DNA of 64,000 bases from Epilithonimonas mollis (GCF_900142325.1 NZ_FRAM01000002.1:62001-126000); one strand, 5' to 3'; counted from the first letter of the stretch, positions 26,609 through 34,626 are shown. Numbers and translations: made by a program. Notes: generated by a model not told the origin, from the letters alone.

Positions 26609-28066
26609 CTAACTAACTTTTCTACCTCTTGATTTTGCAGGCTTGTTTTGTTGCTCCTGCTGTTTTTCATTTTTAGGTCTTTGTTGCCCGGACTTCAAAG
26701 GCTCTTTGATGTTTTTGGTCGCTTCGTTGGTTTTACCCTGCGAATTGACGGCAGTTTGCGTTTTGTGGGCTTCGGTAGGTTGCATTCTTTCTTTATATTG
26801 ATTTGGAAACTCAAAGCCAGTTTTTCCGGTGTCTTTGTTGAACGTGATGTAACCGTTATACGTTTGCCCTTTCTTATCGACCAGACCTGCCATATACACG
26901 GTTTGACCCGCTTTGAAATCCTTATACTGCTCATCGGTCAGTTCCTTACCCCGAAATGTTTTTGGGGCTTCCTGTGGTTGGCTTTGCTGATTGTTTTGTT
27001 GGTTATTTTGCTTTTGTCCGTTGGAGTTACTACGGTCAAACAAAAATTCAGTATAGCGTTTATCAGCATTGTACTGTACGGTTGCCGAGAACTCCGTTCC
27101 TTTTGTGGAAATCATCCCCTCCAATTTGAGCGGTTTGCCCTCCATTAAGGTTTGCTTTTGCTCATCGTTCAGTTTTACCCCCTTAATTTCATCGGGAATT
27201 TTAATGAAATCTGTTCGCAGGGCAATTACATCATTGGTAAGCCTGTCAATACTGATAATAGACGGCATTAGTTCGCCTGTTTTAGAATTGATTAGATTAA
27301 CCACACGCCCCATGTTACCTGTTTCGAGCAGGTTTTTCTTATCCTCATCTGTAAACTTGTGTCCGAAGAACTCAAAATGCAGATTAGGTTCTTTTTTGAT
27401 ACCGTGTATTGCCACGATAGCATTTCCGTCTTCGCCTTGCTGTAAAGACAGGCGGGCATCTGTGCGGAGGATGGAACCGCCGAGATTGATGCCTATTGGC
27501 ACAAGTTCGTTGGTTTTATAACCTCTTAGCAAAGGATCGAGCAGGTTTCTTTTTTCAAGATATTCCTTACTCAATCCGATATTTTTCATTGTATCCCAAT
27601 CGATCTGCTCCGGCTTGTAGCGGTATTCGCTTGTTTCCGGTGTTGTTTGTGCTGTTGCCATATCATTTTTATTTTCTTGTTTATTATTCTCTTGTATGTC
27701 GGTTTTTACTTCGTGTTCTTTCATCATCTTTTCGCCCTCCGGAGTGGGCTTGTCAACCTGCTTCTGCATTTCCTTTGCCTTTTCAATAGCTTCGGGTTCA
27801 GCAACTTTAAAAAATGAAAAGTTGGTTGGATTTTTCAGTTGACTGAAAAAGTTAGAGAAGAAATTAGAGAAGAAATCGCCATGCTTATCCACACGCATAA
27901 ATTGATTTTGATTCTTTTTCGTGGGGTCTACGGTTTCCATTTTTCCGTTTTCGTCAATGCTCTTTACGGCTTGGATTTTCATTTTTTCTTTATCCAGCAC
28001 TAACAATATGTCCGATAACTGTTCGGGCATTTCCTGCTTGTTTGTTATTTCTTCGCTCATAATCAT
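26609..28066 (-). CDS. DUF4099/DUF3945 domain protein (orf3-like of the excision operon)
   Basis: The product has 485 residues; ATG codons at 28066 and 28060 are both possible starts. The first 110 residues (LVLDKEKMKIQAVKSIDENG) look like DUF4099. After a charged linker, residues about 150-400 carry repeated DUF3945 units, for example ELVPIGINLGGSILRTDARL, then LNDEQKQTLMEGKPLKLEGM and LTDEQYKDFKAGQTVYMAGL. The tail is rich in Gln and Lys. It occupies the position of orf3 between xis2d and exc in CTnDOT. Its function is unknown; a partner of the topoisomerase is plausible from the two-base gap. Confidence 0.88.
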   Translation of the reverse strand: MIMSEEITNKQEMPEQLSDILLVLDKEKMKIQAVKSIDENGKMETVDPTKKNQNQFMRVDKHGDFFSNFFSNFFSQLKNPTNFSFFKVAEPEAIEKAKEMQKQVDKPTPEGEKMMKEHEVKTDIQENNKQENKNDMATAQTTPETSEYRYKPEQIDWDTMKNIGLSKEYLEKRNLLDPLLRGYKTNELVPIGINLGGSILRTDARLSLQQGEDGNAIVAIHGIKKEPNLHFEFFGHKFTDEDKKNLLETGNMGRVVNLINSKTGELMPSIISIDRLTNDVIALRTDFIKIPDEIKGVKLNDEQKQTLMEGKPLKLEGMISTKGTEFSATVQYNADKRYTEFLFDRSNSNGQKQNNQQNNQQSQPQEAPKTFRGKELTDEQYKDFKAGQTVYMAGLVDKKGQTYNGYITFNKDTGKTGFEFPNQYKERMQPTEAHKTQTAVNSQGKTNEATKNIKEPLKSGQQRPKNEKQQEQQNKPAKSRGRKVS

Positions 28067-28086
28067 AAAAATTTAAAGTTCATCGC

Positions 28087-28156
28087 CGAAAGTAAAGGAA
28101 GCGTTCACTGACTTGCCCGATGTGGCACTCAAAGGCAGTATTTGTCGCTCATTGGC
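28087..28156 (-). promoter_or_regulatory. Phased GCC array and -7-like box upstream of DUF3945-topoisomerase
   Basis: On the plus strand GGC lies at 28124, 28134 and 28154, with GTC at 28144: a strict 10-bp period. On the minus strand the last GCC is followed by 29 bases and then TACTTTCG (28094 to 28087), a 7/8 match to TAnnTTTG. This falls in the 93-bp gap between the second helix-turn-helix gene and DUF3945, so the topoisomerase can be transcribed separately from the xis genes. Confidence 0.55.
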
Positions 28157-28159
28157 TTT

Positions 28160-28453
28160 CTATTTGTTCGCAGGAGGGTTAAAGCTCTCCCTGATGAACT
28201 GATGCACATCGGACAGCTTGTAATACAGCTTTCCGCTTATTGTGTAATAGGGTAGCTTTCCAATGGAGCGATACCGTTGTAGAGAGCGGTTGCTTATTTT
28301 CAGCATTTGCAGTAAGTCTTGATTATCCAGCAATTCTTCGCCATCAATGCTGTTTCGTTTCTTTTGCAAGTCGTCTATATTGTCGCTCAGCATATCGAAC
28401 CTGTCCATTATACGTTCCATCCACGACAAAAATTCCATTCTATCAATATTCAT
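28160..28453 (-). CDS. Small helix-turn-helix protein (Xis2d-like)
   Basis: The product has 97 residues. The C-terminal half carries a MerR/excisionase-type winged helix: LLDNQDLLQMLKISNRSLQRYR followed by the wing GKLPYYTISGKLYYKLSDV. The N-terminal half is helical and may dimerise. It is the second of two tandem genes between rteC and DUF3945, the place of xis2d in CTnDOT, where it is a recombination directionality factor. The assignment rests on fold and position, not on close sequence match. Confidence 0.82.
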   Translation of the reverse strand: MNIDRMEFLSWMERIMDRFDMLSDNIDDLQKKRNSIDGEELLDNQDLLQMLKISNRSLQRYRSIGKLPYYTISGKLYYKLSDVHQFIRESFNPPANK

Positions 28454-28464
28454 AAGGATAAGTT

Positions 28465-28818
28465 TTAAAGTTTGTCGGATTTTATTTTTCTACCTTTTTC
28501 GATATAGCTTTTGCCCTTTTCCATAAGTTGTTGTACATACTCGTCACTACTCTGTATGGCATTGGCATTGAGCATATCCTTAATTGCTCCGATGGTATAG
28601 AAATATTGTCCATAGATTTTTGAATACGCTATCTCGCTTTTATTACGCATACGCCACAAAGTCTTTTCGCTGATGTGCAGATATTGGCATACCTCGTGGT
28701 TATTGAGCCACAGATCGTCATAGCTTGTGTCTTCCAATCTTTTCAGATAATCAGCAATAGCGTTGATACGGCTATTTAGATTTTTCCACGCTTCTTCTTC
28801 TATAGTTATGATTTTCAT
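28465..28818 (-). CDS. Small helix-turn-helix protein (Xis2c-like)
   Basis: The product has 117 residues. The central part (DLWLNNHEVCQYLHISEKTL, WRMRNKSEIAYSKIYGQYFY) is an excisionase-type helix-turn-helix with wing. The position as first gene of the excision operon matches xis2c of CTnDOT. The next gene starts 11 bases after its stop, so the pair is one unit. Upstream it has both a short phased GCC array (28851-28873) and the direct repeats at 28882 and 28992. Confidence 0.82.
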   Translation of the reverse strand: MKIITIEEEAWKNLNSRINAIADYLKRLEDTSYDDLWLNNHEVCQYLHISEKTLWRMRNKSEIAYSKIYGQYFYTIGAIKDMLNANAIQSSDEYVQQLMEKGKSYIEKGRKIKSDKL

Positions 28819-28849
28819 TGCATAGCTTTTTAAAGTTCACTATGCAAAA

Positions 28850-28874
28850 TTGCCAAAGGTGGCAGTGTTTGTCC
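28850..28874 (-). promoter_or_regulatory. Short copy of the phased GCC motif upstream of the xis genes
   Basis: GGCAGTGTTTGTC here matches GGCAGTATTTGTC at 28134-28146 and GGCAGGATTTGTC at 23354-23366. TGC, GGC and GTC lie at 28851, 28861 and 28871, again 10 bp apart. The following -7 box is poor (TAAAAAGC, 28 bases after the GCC). Confidence 0.45.
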
Positions 28875-28881
28875 GCCAACC

Positions 28882-29019
28882 TTCGCCAATTGGTTTGGGC
28901 ATTTTTTGAAAATTTTTACAATTGAAAAAAAAACTTATCAGATAAGGGTTTTAAGGGATTTTAAATGTTTCGTCAACGGATTCAACCACCGTTCGCCAAT
29001 TGGTGTATATTGGCAAATG
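28882..29019. repeat. Repeated TTCGCCAATTGGT sites upstream of the excision operon
   Basis: TTCGCCAATTGGT occurs at 28882-28894 and 28992-29004. Each contains the palindrome CCAATTGG. The second also pairs with ATTGGCAAA (29009-29017) as an inverted repeat. They lie between rteC and the first Xis-like gene, where RteC would be expected to bind by analogy with CTnDOT. Binding is inference. Confidence 0.5.
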
Positions 29020-29028
29020 ATACAAACA

Positions 29029-29060
29029 AAAAAGCAGTACACGGTAATGTACTGCTTTGA
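29029..29060 (-). terminator. Terminator downstream of rteC
   Basis: AAAGCAGTACA (29031-29041) and TGTACTGCTTT (29048-29058) form a perfect 11-pair stem with a six-base loop. On the minus strand it is followed by a T-rich run and lies 20 bases after the rteC stop. Confidence 0.88.
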
Positions 29061-29078
29061 AAATAAGACGATCATAAA

Positions 29079-29924
29079 CTAAAGGTCTTTATCCATATAT
29101 TCTTCCAATGAGTTTTTGAGCTGGTCTAAAAATGCAGTTCGGGAACCGCTTCGGGTTTTCATTCTGTGGAAAGCGTGATGTATATCGTTTAGCGGTGTTT
29201 GGAATAAAACCTGAAATATCAAGGCTAATTTTTTGATACCGATTTTTCCGTAGCTAACAGAATTTGAGGCATAGATAGCGTATATAAGCTCAATAAGTGC
29301 GTTTTGCGAGTTCGTCCAAGAAATATCCATGTTGGCATCTCCACTTATCAAAACCATTTCGGGATTTTCTTCGGGATTGATTTTAGTAAGTAGATAATTA
29401 TACAGTAATTCATTTGCAATAATATGGGCAACCCGATTGTCATAATACGTTGAGAAATTAAGGTCAATTTCAAAGACACCGCTATTTAACCCATCGTGGT
29501 AGTTGATTTGTCCGAGCCTGAAATAAGTATGGTCACGGTCTGTTCTCCCTGCACGGTAATACTTGTAAAAATCCGTATTACAGATACTATCCTTGTATTC
29601 GGATTTGAGATTTTTTAATTCATTTTCAAAATAGGCATAATACATTTTGCCGTTGCTGACAGGGCAGGTCGTTTCAATACGGAATACCTTGTTATAATAA
29701 ATGAGCTTTCCTAATATCTCTGGTTTGATATTCTTGAAAAAGTCAACCTCCTGTTGTTCATCCTTAAATCCAGTTTGTAAGACTGAAGATTTTACAGAAC
29801 ACAGCATTTCTCTTAGGAATATGGTCATTTCATAAGCCTCTTCCGATGTTCGCATCATTTGAGAAGATACTTTGTCTTCCTGATGCCGAATTTGCAATAA
29901 TATTTTGCTCAACGTAATTTCCAT
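29079..29924 (-). CDS. rteC: RteC family regulator of the excision operon
   Basis: The product has 281 residues with the RteC blocks KLIYYNKVFRIETTCP, DFYKYYRAGRTDRDH and SQNALIELIYAIYASNSVSY, and a C-terminal region ending SRTAFLDQLKNSLEEYMDKD. In CTnDOT, RteC binds upstream of the excision operon and activates it; here the gene lies directly upstream of the Xis-like genes in the same direction, which fits. It has its own terminator, so the operon must have a separate promoter in 28819-29030. It is the last recognisable ICE gene on the right. Confidence 0.9.
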   Translation of the reverse strand: MEITLSKILLQIRHQEDKVSSQMMRTSEEAYEMTIFLREMLCSVKSSVLQTGFKDEQQEVDFFKNIKPEILGKLIYYNKVFRIETTCPVSNGKMYYAYFENELKNLKSEYKDSICNTDFYKYYRAGRTDRDHTYFRLGQINYHDGLNSGVFEIDLNFSTYYDNRVAHIIANELLYNYLLTKINPEENPEMVLISGDANMDISWTNSQNALIELIYAIYASNSVSYGKIGIKKLALIFQVLFQTPLNDIHHAFHRMKTRSGSRTAFLDQLKNSLEEYMDKDL

Positions 29925-30088
29925 AGCATAGACTTTTTAAGTGTTTGACACTATTTGTTTCGGAGCTATATCTATTGTCGGTATGGCAAAATTTGAAAAT
30001 AATATTGAAACTTTTTCCACAGATTCCCCCATATTGGGAAAGATTTTCATTAACGGATGTACTTTAGTAGCTGTGAAAAGATAAAAAA

Positions 30089-30120
30089 GGGCAAAGTATT
30101 TAGTGTTACTTTACCCTTAT
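30089..30120. terminator. Bidirectional terminator at the ICE edge
   Basis: GGGCAAAGTA (30089-30098) pairs with TACTTTACCC (30107-30116) with one mismatch, and is flanked by an A run on the left and a T-rich run on the right. Confidence 0.7.
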
Positions 30121-30354
30121 TTTATTAAATTTGCACTAATGATTTACAAGGTAATCAAGTGAAAGTGAGTGCAACAAGCACCATGACTAAATCGTTACCG
30201 ATACGGTTTTCAAATCTTGTAAACTACTCTTTATAAACAACTTTTAGCCTTATTAATCTTTTTTTAAAAAAAGAAAAAGAAGTTGTATATGATTAGAGTA
30301 TAAGCTTGTGGATTTCTTTTCTGAATTAAATTTTCAGGAGGAAAGAATAAGTTT

Positions 30355-30362
30355 TAAATTTG
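30355..30362 (+). promoter_or_regulatory. Putative -7 box of pgk
   Basis: TAAATTTG fits TAnnTTTG fully. A T-rich TTTTC near 30330 is the only candidate for the -33 element. The leader would be about 50 nt. Confidence 0.45.
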
Positions 30363-30420
30363 TGATACTATGAGTGAGGAACTTTCCTTGCCCAATCTAG
30401 AAACCTTAATTTAAACTATA

Positions 30421-31611
30421 ATGAAAACAATAAAAGATTTCGTTTTTAAAAACAAAAAAGCTTTAGTAAGAGTTGATTTCAATGTGCCTCAGGATGAGAA
30501 TCTTGTCGTGACTGATAACACAAGAATCACTGCGGTAAAACCAACTGTTGATAAAATTTTAGCTGATGGTGGTTCTGTTATCCTGATGACACATCTTGGA
30601 AGACCAAAAGGTGAAATGAATGATAAATATTCGCTTAGACATGTTTTAAGTGAAGTTTCAAAAGCCCTTGGTAAAGATGTTAAGTTTGTGGATGAGTCGG
30701 TGGGAGAGAAAGCTGAAGAAGCGGCTAATGCATTGCAACCAGGAGAAATTTTATTATTGGAAAATCTACGTTTTCATAATGAAGAAGAAAAAGGTGACCC
30801 AGCTTTTGCAGAAAAACTATCGAAATTAGGTGATGCCTATGTTAATGATGCTTTTGGAACTGCTCACAGAGCGCATGCTTCTACAGCTGTAATTGCTCAG
30901 TTCTTTCCTTCTACTAAATTTTTCGGTTTACTAATGGAAAAAGAATTAGTGGCAATAGATAAAGTCCTGAAATCTGGTGAAAAGCCTGTAACTGCAATAC
31001 TTGGTGGTTCAAAAGTTTCTACAAAAATTACTATTATCGAGAACATTCTTCCTGCTGTTGACAATTTAATTATTGGTGGAGGAATGTCTTTCACGTTCAT
31101 CAAGGCACTTGGCGGAAAGATTGGAAAATCAATTGTTGAAGATGATAAAATGTCTCTGGCATTAGAAATACTGGAGAAAGCTAAACAACATAACGTTAAA
31201 GTTTATCTGCCTACTGACAGCGTGATTGCTGATGATTTTAACAATGAAGCTGAAAGAAAAGTAGTTGACATCAGAGAGATTCCGGAAGATTGGCAAGGTT
31301 TGGATGCCGGCCCAAAATCCAGAGAGATCTTTAATGATATTTTATTAAATTCCAGAACAATCCTTTGGAACGGGCCGATCGGGGTTTTCGAAATGTCTAA
31401 TTTTGCTGCTGGTACTATAGCTTTAGGTGAAAGTATTGCAGAAGCCACAAAATTGGGAGCTTTCTCATTAGTTGGAGGAGGAGACAGTGTTGCTTTTGTT
31501 AAACAATTCGGTTATTCTGATAAAGTGAGTTATGTTTCAACCGGAGGAGGAGCGATGTTAGAAAGTTTGGAAGGTTTGGAACTTCCGGGAGTTGCTGCAA
31601 TAAACAAATAA
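30421..31611 (+). CDS. pgk: Phosphoglycerate kinase
   Basis: The enzyme transfers a phosphate between 1,3-bisphosphoglycerate and ADP in glycolysis and gluconeogenesis, in the cytoplasm. At 396 residues it has the normal length. Signatures are the N-terminal [16 protein letters not shown], the substrate-binding [24 protein letters not shown] and GTAHRAHAS, and the nucleotide-binding GGSKVSTKI and closing [14 protein letters not shown] with [14 protein letters not shown]. It is the first chromosomal gene right of the ICE and has its own promoter and terminator, so the insertion has not disrupted it. Confidence 0.98.
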   Translation: MKTIKDFVFKNKKALVRVDFNVPQDENLVVTDNTRITAVKPTVDKILADGGSVILMTHLGRPKGEMNDKYSLRHVLSEVSKALGKDVKFVDESVGEKAEEAANALQPGEILLLENLRFHNEEEKGDPAFAEKLSKLGDAYVNDAFGTAHRAHASTAVIAQFFPSTKFFGLLMEKELVAIDKVLKSGEKPVTAILGGSKVSTKITIIENILPAVDNLIIGGGMSFTFIKALGGKIGKSIVEDDKMSLALEILEKAKQHNVKVYLPTDSVIADDFNNEAERKVVDIREIPEDWQGLDAGPKSREIFNDILLNSRTILWNGPIGVFEMSNFAAGTIALGESIAEATKLGAFSLVGGGDSVAFVKQFGYSDKVSYVSTGGGAMLESLEGLELPGVAAINK

Positions 31612-31634
31612 AATTTGCTTTTATACATCAATTC

Positions 31635-31666
31635 AAAAAACCGACAAATTTTTGTCGGTTTTTATT
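31635..31666 (+). terminator. Terminator after pgk
   Basis: AAAACCGACAAA (31637-31648) and TTTGTCGGTTTT (31651-31662) form a 12-pair stem with a two-base apex, followed by T-rich sequence. The next 165 bases to the methyltransferase stop show no feature I can support. Confidence 0.9.
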
Positions 31667-31830
31667 TTCACTATACTTGATATGTTTCAAGAAAAATTTT
31701 TAAACGATTCTCAGCGAGTTTTATTGAAAAGAGAAAAAATTAAATTCGTGTCCAGATTTTGTATTTATTAACAAATTTTAAGCAAAATGGTCTAAAATTG
31801 ACCTTCATAAATATGTTAAAAATTGATTTT

Positions 31831-32652
31831 CTATTTTTTTTCAATAATATATACCAAACTTGAAAATTCGGAGCTAAAAAGTGCCTTTATGTTAGAAATC
31901 GTTCCATGGATCAAAGCTTTTAGCCAAAAAAGAGGTGATTTTTTATATTTTTCACTCAACATTGAGATATAAAATGAATCGAGTAGGAGTGGTTTAATTT
32001 TTCTTAATTTCCAATCCGGATTTTTAGAAATCAGATTTTCCATTCCTTTTTTTGAAAAATGATAGATGTGTCTTGGTACATCATAAGCAGCCCAGAATTC
32101 TTTATAATGTTTCGCATCATACGAAGTCGGATTTGGAACTGCTATAATTAACAACCCTTTTTCTTTTAATTTTTGATTAAATGTTTCCAACATCTCACTC
32201 TGATTTTCTATGTGTTCGAAAACGTGCCAAAGTGTAATCGCATCAAGACTTCCGTTTTCTACAGAGTTGATATCATTAATAATTTTGACTTTTTCCGTTT
32301 TATTGATAGCTGCATTTCTGGCATCTGAATTGGGTTCAAATCCAAAAGTCTGGAAATCATTCTCAATAAATTTCACAAATTCTCCTGCACCGCAACCATA
32401 ATCTAAAACATTAGAACCTTTTTTAATTCTATCAACAAGAATATTTTTTTTGTATTGAAGATTAAAAGACTGTAGAAATTTATAAAGTTTTTCTTTCAGA
32501 CTTCCCGAATCCTGATGATGCGAAATGTAATCTTCACTTTCATAGTATCTTGAAATATTAGATGGAATAGGAGAGGTTTTGAAAATACCTTTTATTTCTG
32601 TTTCTTTAATTTCAAATATTTCTTGGGTTAGAAAATGATCTTTAATTTTCAT
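31831..32652 (-). CDS. Class I SAM-dependent methyltransferase
   Basis: The product has 273 residues. The SAM-binding motif I is VLDYGCGAGEFVKFIE, motif II ends in an acidic residue (FGFEPN) and post-motif segments are SLDAITLWHVFEHIEN and GLLIIAVPNP. This is the Methyltransf_23/UbiE-like fold, often linked to cell-surface polysaccharide or quinone pathways. The C-terminal 70 residues after VPRHIYHFSKKG are typical of this group in Flavobacteriia. The substrate is unknown. It is downstream of mnmG, separated by a parS-type site. Confidence 0.85.
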   Translation of the reverse strand: MKIKDHFLTQEIFEIKETEIKGIFKTSPIPSNISRYYESEDYISHHQDSGSLKEKLYKFLQSFNLQYKKNILVDRIKKGSNVLDYGCGAGEFVKFIENDFQTFGFEPNSDARNAAINKTEKVKIINDINSVENGSLDAITLWHVFEHIENQSEMLETFNQKLKEKGLLIIAVPNPTSYDAKHYKEFWAAYDVPRHIYHFSKKGMENLISKNPDWKLRKIKPLLLDSFYISMLSEKYKKSPLFWLKALIHGTISNIKALFSSEFSSLVYIIEKK

Positions 32653-32706
32653 TTTTATTTATATATTTTATATGAACGTCCAATGCGAAAAATTATTTTT
32701 ATGCAA

Positions 32707-32722
32707 TGTTTCACGTGGAACA
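32707..32722. promoter_or_regulatory. parS-type centromere site (variant)
   Basis: TGTTTCACGTGGAACA; its reverse complement TGTTCCACGTGAAACA is the classical ParB site sequence. It lies just downstream of the mnmG stop codon. Confidence 0.85.
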
Positions 32723-32731
32723 TTAATATAA

Positions 32732-34594
32732 TTATCTTCCTAAATAAATCAATAGTACGTTAATATCAGCTGGAGAAACACCACTGATTCTTCCTGCCTG
32801 AGCAATAGTCTTAGGTTTTATCTTAGCCATTTTTTGTTTGGCTTCTGTAGAAAGACTTGCAATTTTTGAATAATCGAAATCTTCAGGAATTTTAATAGTT
32901 TCTAATCTATTCAGTTTAGCTACATTTTCCTTCTCTTTTTCGATGTATCCTTTATATTTGATGTTAATTTCCGCCTGTTCTCGAACTTCATTAGAATAAG
33001 TTGAAACTATTTCTTTTATAGCTTCGATTGCTTCTAATTTATCCAGATTCATATTAGGTCGAGTAAGGAAATGTGCTGCTCTGTAAGCCTGATCAACCGG
33101 AGAAGATTCGATAGTTTCAAGAATAGGATTGATGATGCCGGGCTTTAAAGAAGTTTCTCTTAGAAAGGTTTCAAGTTCTTCACTTTTAGCGATTTTTTCT
33201 TCAACTTTTTTAAGTCTATCTTCTTTAGCTAAACCTAATTCAAATGCTTTTTCAGTTAATCTAATGTCAGCATTATCTTGTCTTAAAAGCAATCTGTATT
33301 CCGCCCTGGAAGTGAACATTCTGTAAGGTTCCTCGGTTCCTTTTGTAATCAAATCGTCAATTAGAACTCCGATATAAGCTTCATCTCTATTTAGAATAAA
33401 CTCTCCTTTTTCGTGAACTTTGTTATGAGCATTGATTCCGGCAATTAAACCCTGTCCTGCAGCTTCTTCGTAGCCAGTTGTTCCATTGATTTGACCAGCA
33501 AAATAAAGGTTCTGAATCAACTTGGTTTCAAGCGTATGATAAAGTTGAGTAGGAGGGAAGTAATCATATTCTATGGCATAACCAGGGCGGAAAACTTTTA
33601 CATTTTCGAAACCTGGAATATGTCTCATTGCTTTGATCTGAACATCTTCCGGAAGAGAAGAACTGAATCCATTTACATAGATTTCTACAGTTTTCCAGCC
33701 TTCCGGTTCAACAAATAGTTGATGTCTGTTTCTCTCTGCAAAGCGATTGATTTTATCTTCAATACTTGGGCAATATCTTGGTCCAGTACTCTGTATAGTT
33801 CCGTTGAACATTGGGCTTCTGTCAAAACCTTCACGAAGGATATCGTGTACAGTTTCGTTGGTGTAAACGATATGGCAGCTTAATTGTCTGGTTAAATTAG
33901 GGGTATCTAAATAACTGAATTTCTGAGGGTTTTCATCGCCTTTTTGTTCTTCCATTTTGGAATAATCTAGGCTTCTTCCATCAACACGCGGAGGTGTTCC
34001 TGTCTTCATTCTACCGGATTCGAAACCTAAAGAAACCAACTGTTCTGTAATTCCGAAAGCTCTTGGTTCACCCATTCTTCCGCCTCCTAATTGCTTATCT
34101 CCAACGTGAATCAGACCATTTAAGAAAGTTCCGTTTGTAAGCACAACAGATTTAGAACGAATTTCGATTCCTAATCCCGTCACAACACCAACAGCTTTAC
34201 CATTCTTAATGATTAAACTTTTAACCATATCCTGGAAAAAGTCAAGATTTGGCGTGTTTTCAAGTCCTAAACGCCATTCCTCTGCAAATAACATTCTGTC
34301 GTTCTGTGTTCTTGGCGACCACATTGCAGGACCTTTGGAAAGGTTTAGCATTTTGAATTGGATAGCAGATCTATCAGCAATAATTCCGGAATAACCACCC
34401 ATTGCATCTATTTCGCGAACGATTTGTCCTTTTGCGATGCCTCCCATTGCAGGATTACAGCTCATTTGACCAATGGTTTGCATATTCATTGTAACCAAGA
34501 GTGTTTTTGAGCCTAAATTTGCTGAAGCGGCTGCCGCTTCGCAACCTGCGTGACCAGCTCCAACGACGATAACGTCATATATATCTGTAATCAT
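32732..34594 (-). CDS. mnmG: tRNA uridine 5-carboxymethylaminomethyl modification enzyme MnmG (GidA)
   Basis: MnmG works with MnmE to modify the wobble uridine of several tRNAs and uses FAD and NADH. The product has 620 residues from the ATG at 34594. The FAD-binding motif is VIVVGAGHAGCEAAAASANLG, followed by the conserved CNPAMGGIAKGQIVREIDAMGG and PRYCPSIEDKINRF. The frame is open for 11 codons upstream to 34627, but that stretch (MFHVKH...) merely translates a parS palindrome and is rejected as coding. The gene is often near the replication origin in bacteria. Confidence 0.97.
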   Translation of the reverse strand: MITDIYDVIVVGAGHAGCEAAAASANLGSKTLLVTMNMQTIGQMSCNPAMGGIAKGQIVREIDAMGGYSGIIADRSAIQFKMLNLSKGPAMWSPRTQNDRMLFAEEWRLGLENTPNLDFFQDMVKSLIIKNGKAVGVVTGLGIEIRSKSVVLTNGTFLNGLIHVGDKQLGGGRMGEPRAFGITEQLVSLGFESGRMKTGTPPRVDGRSLDYSKMEEQKGDENPQKFSYLDTPNLTRQLSCHIVYTNETVHDILREGFDRSPMFNGTIQSTGPRYCPSIEDKINRFAERNRHQLFVEPEGWKTVEIYVNGFSSSLPEDVQIKAMRHIPGFENVKVFRPGYAIEYDYFPPTQLYHTLETKLIQNLYFAGQINGTTGYEEAAGQGLIAGINAHNKVHEKGEFILNRDEAYIGVLIDDLITKGTEEPYRMFTSRAEYRLLLRQDNADIRLTEKAFELGLAKEDRLKKVEEKIAKSEELETFLRETSLKPGIINPILETIESSPVDQAYRAAHFLTRPNMNLDKLEAIEAIKEIVSTYSNEVREQAEINIKYKGYIEKEKENVAKLNRLETIKIPEDFDYSKIASLSTEAKQKMAKIKPKTIAQAGRISGVSPADINVLLIYLGR

Positions 34595-34610
34595 TTTATT
34601 TTTATTTAAA

Positions 34611-34626
34611 TGTTTCACGTGAAACA
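34611..34626. promoter_or_regulatory. parS centromere site (perfect palindrome)
   Basis: TGTTTCACGTGAAACA is a perfect 16-bp palindrome identical to the ParB-binding consensus. It lies 17 bases upstream of the mnmG start codon. The second copy is 1.9 kb away at 32707. Confidence 0.92.

Larger units (their letters stand above)
1..30140. mobile_element. Right-hand part of a CTnDOT-type integrative conjugative element
   Basis: The stretch carries hallmark ICE genes of Bacteroidota: mobC near the left edge and, at the right, rteC, two Xis-like helix-turn-helix genes, a DUF3945 gene and an Exc-like topoisomerase III, in the order of the CTnDOT excision operon. Cargo lies between. At pgk the gene content changes to housekeeping genes and the sequence becomes visibly more AT-rich. 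The right end must lie between the rteC start (29924) and the pgk promoter (about 30355); 30140 is only a working value after the hairpin at 30089-30116. The left end, integrase and tra genes are outside the window, so no flanking repeat can be checked. Confidence 0.85.
29925..30420. other. Gene-free junction between the ICE and the chromosome
   Basis: These 496 bases contain the rteC leader, a hairpin (30089-30116), TTAAATTTGC at 30125-30134 (9/10 match to the CTnDOT core GTAnnTTTGC, but also simply a -7 box), an inverted pair TTTACAAG/CTTGTAAA (about 30143 and 30218), an A/T palindrome near 30258-30274 and the pgk promoter. No tRNA gene is visible. The ICE end should lie here, but cannot be fixed without the left end or an empty site. 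Confidence 0.5.

Noticed and set aside
26970-27020. Q/N-rich run in the DUF3945 gene as a possible tandem repeat array
   Set aside because: It is only a short low-complexity coding stretch (QNNQQNNQQSQPQ) in a linker, with no regular unit.
30125-30134. TTAAATTTGC as the ICE attachment core
   Set aside because: It matches the CTnDOT core at 9/10 positions, but the same bases are a TAnnTTTG promoter box and such sequences are common here. Without the left end it is not called as an attachment site.
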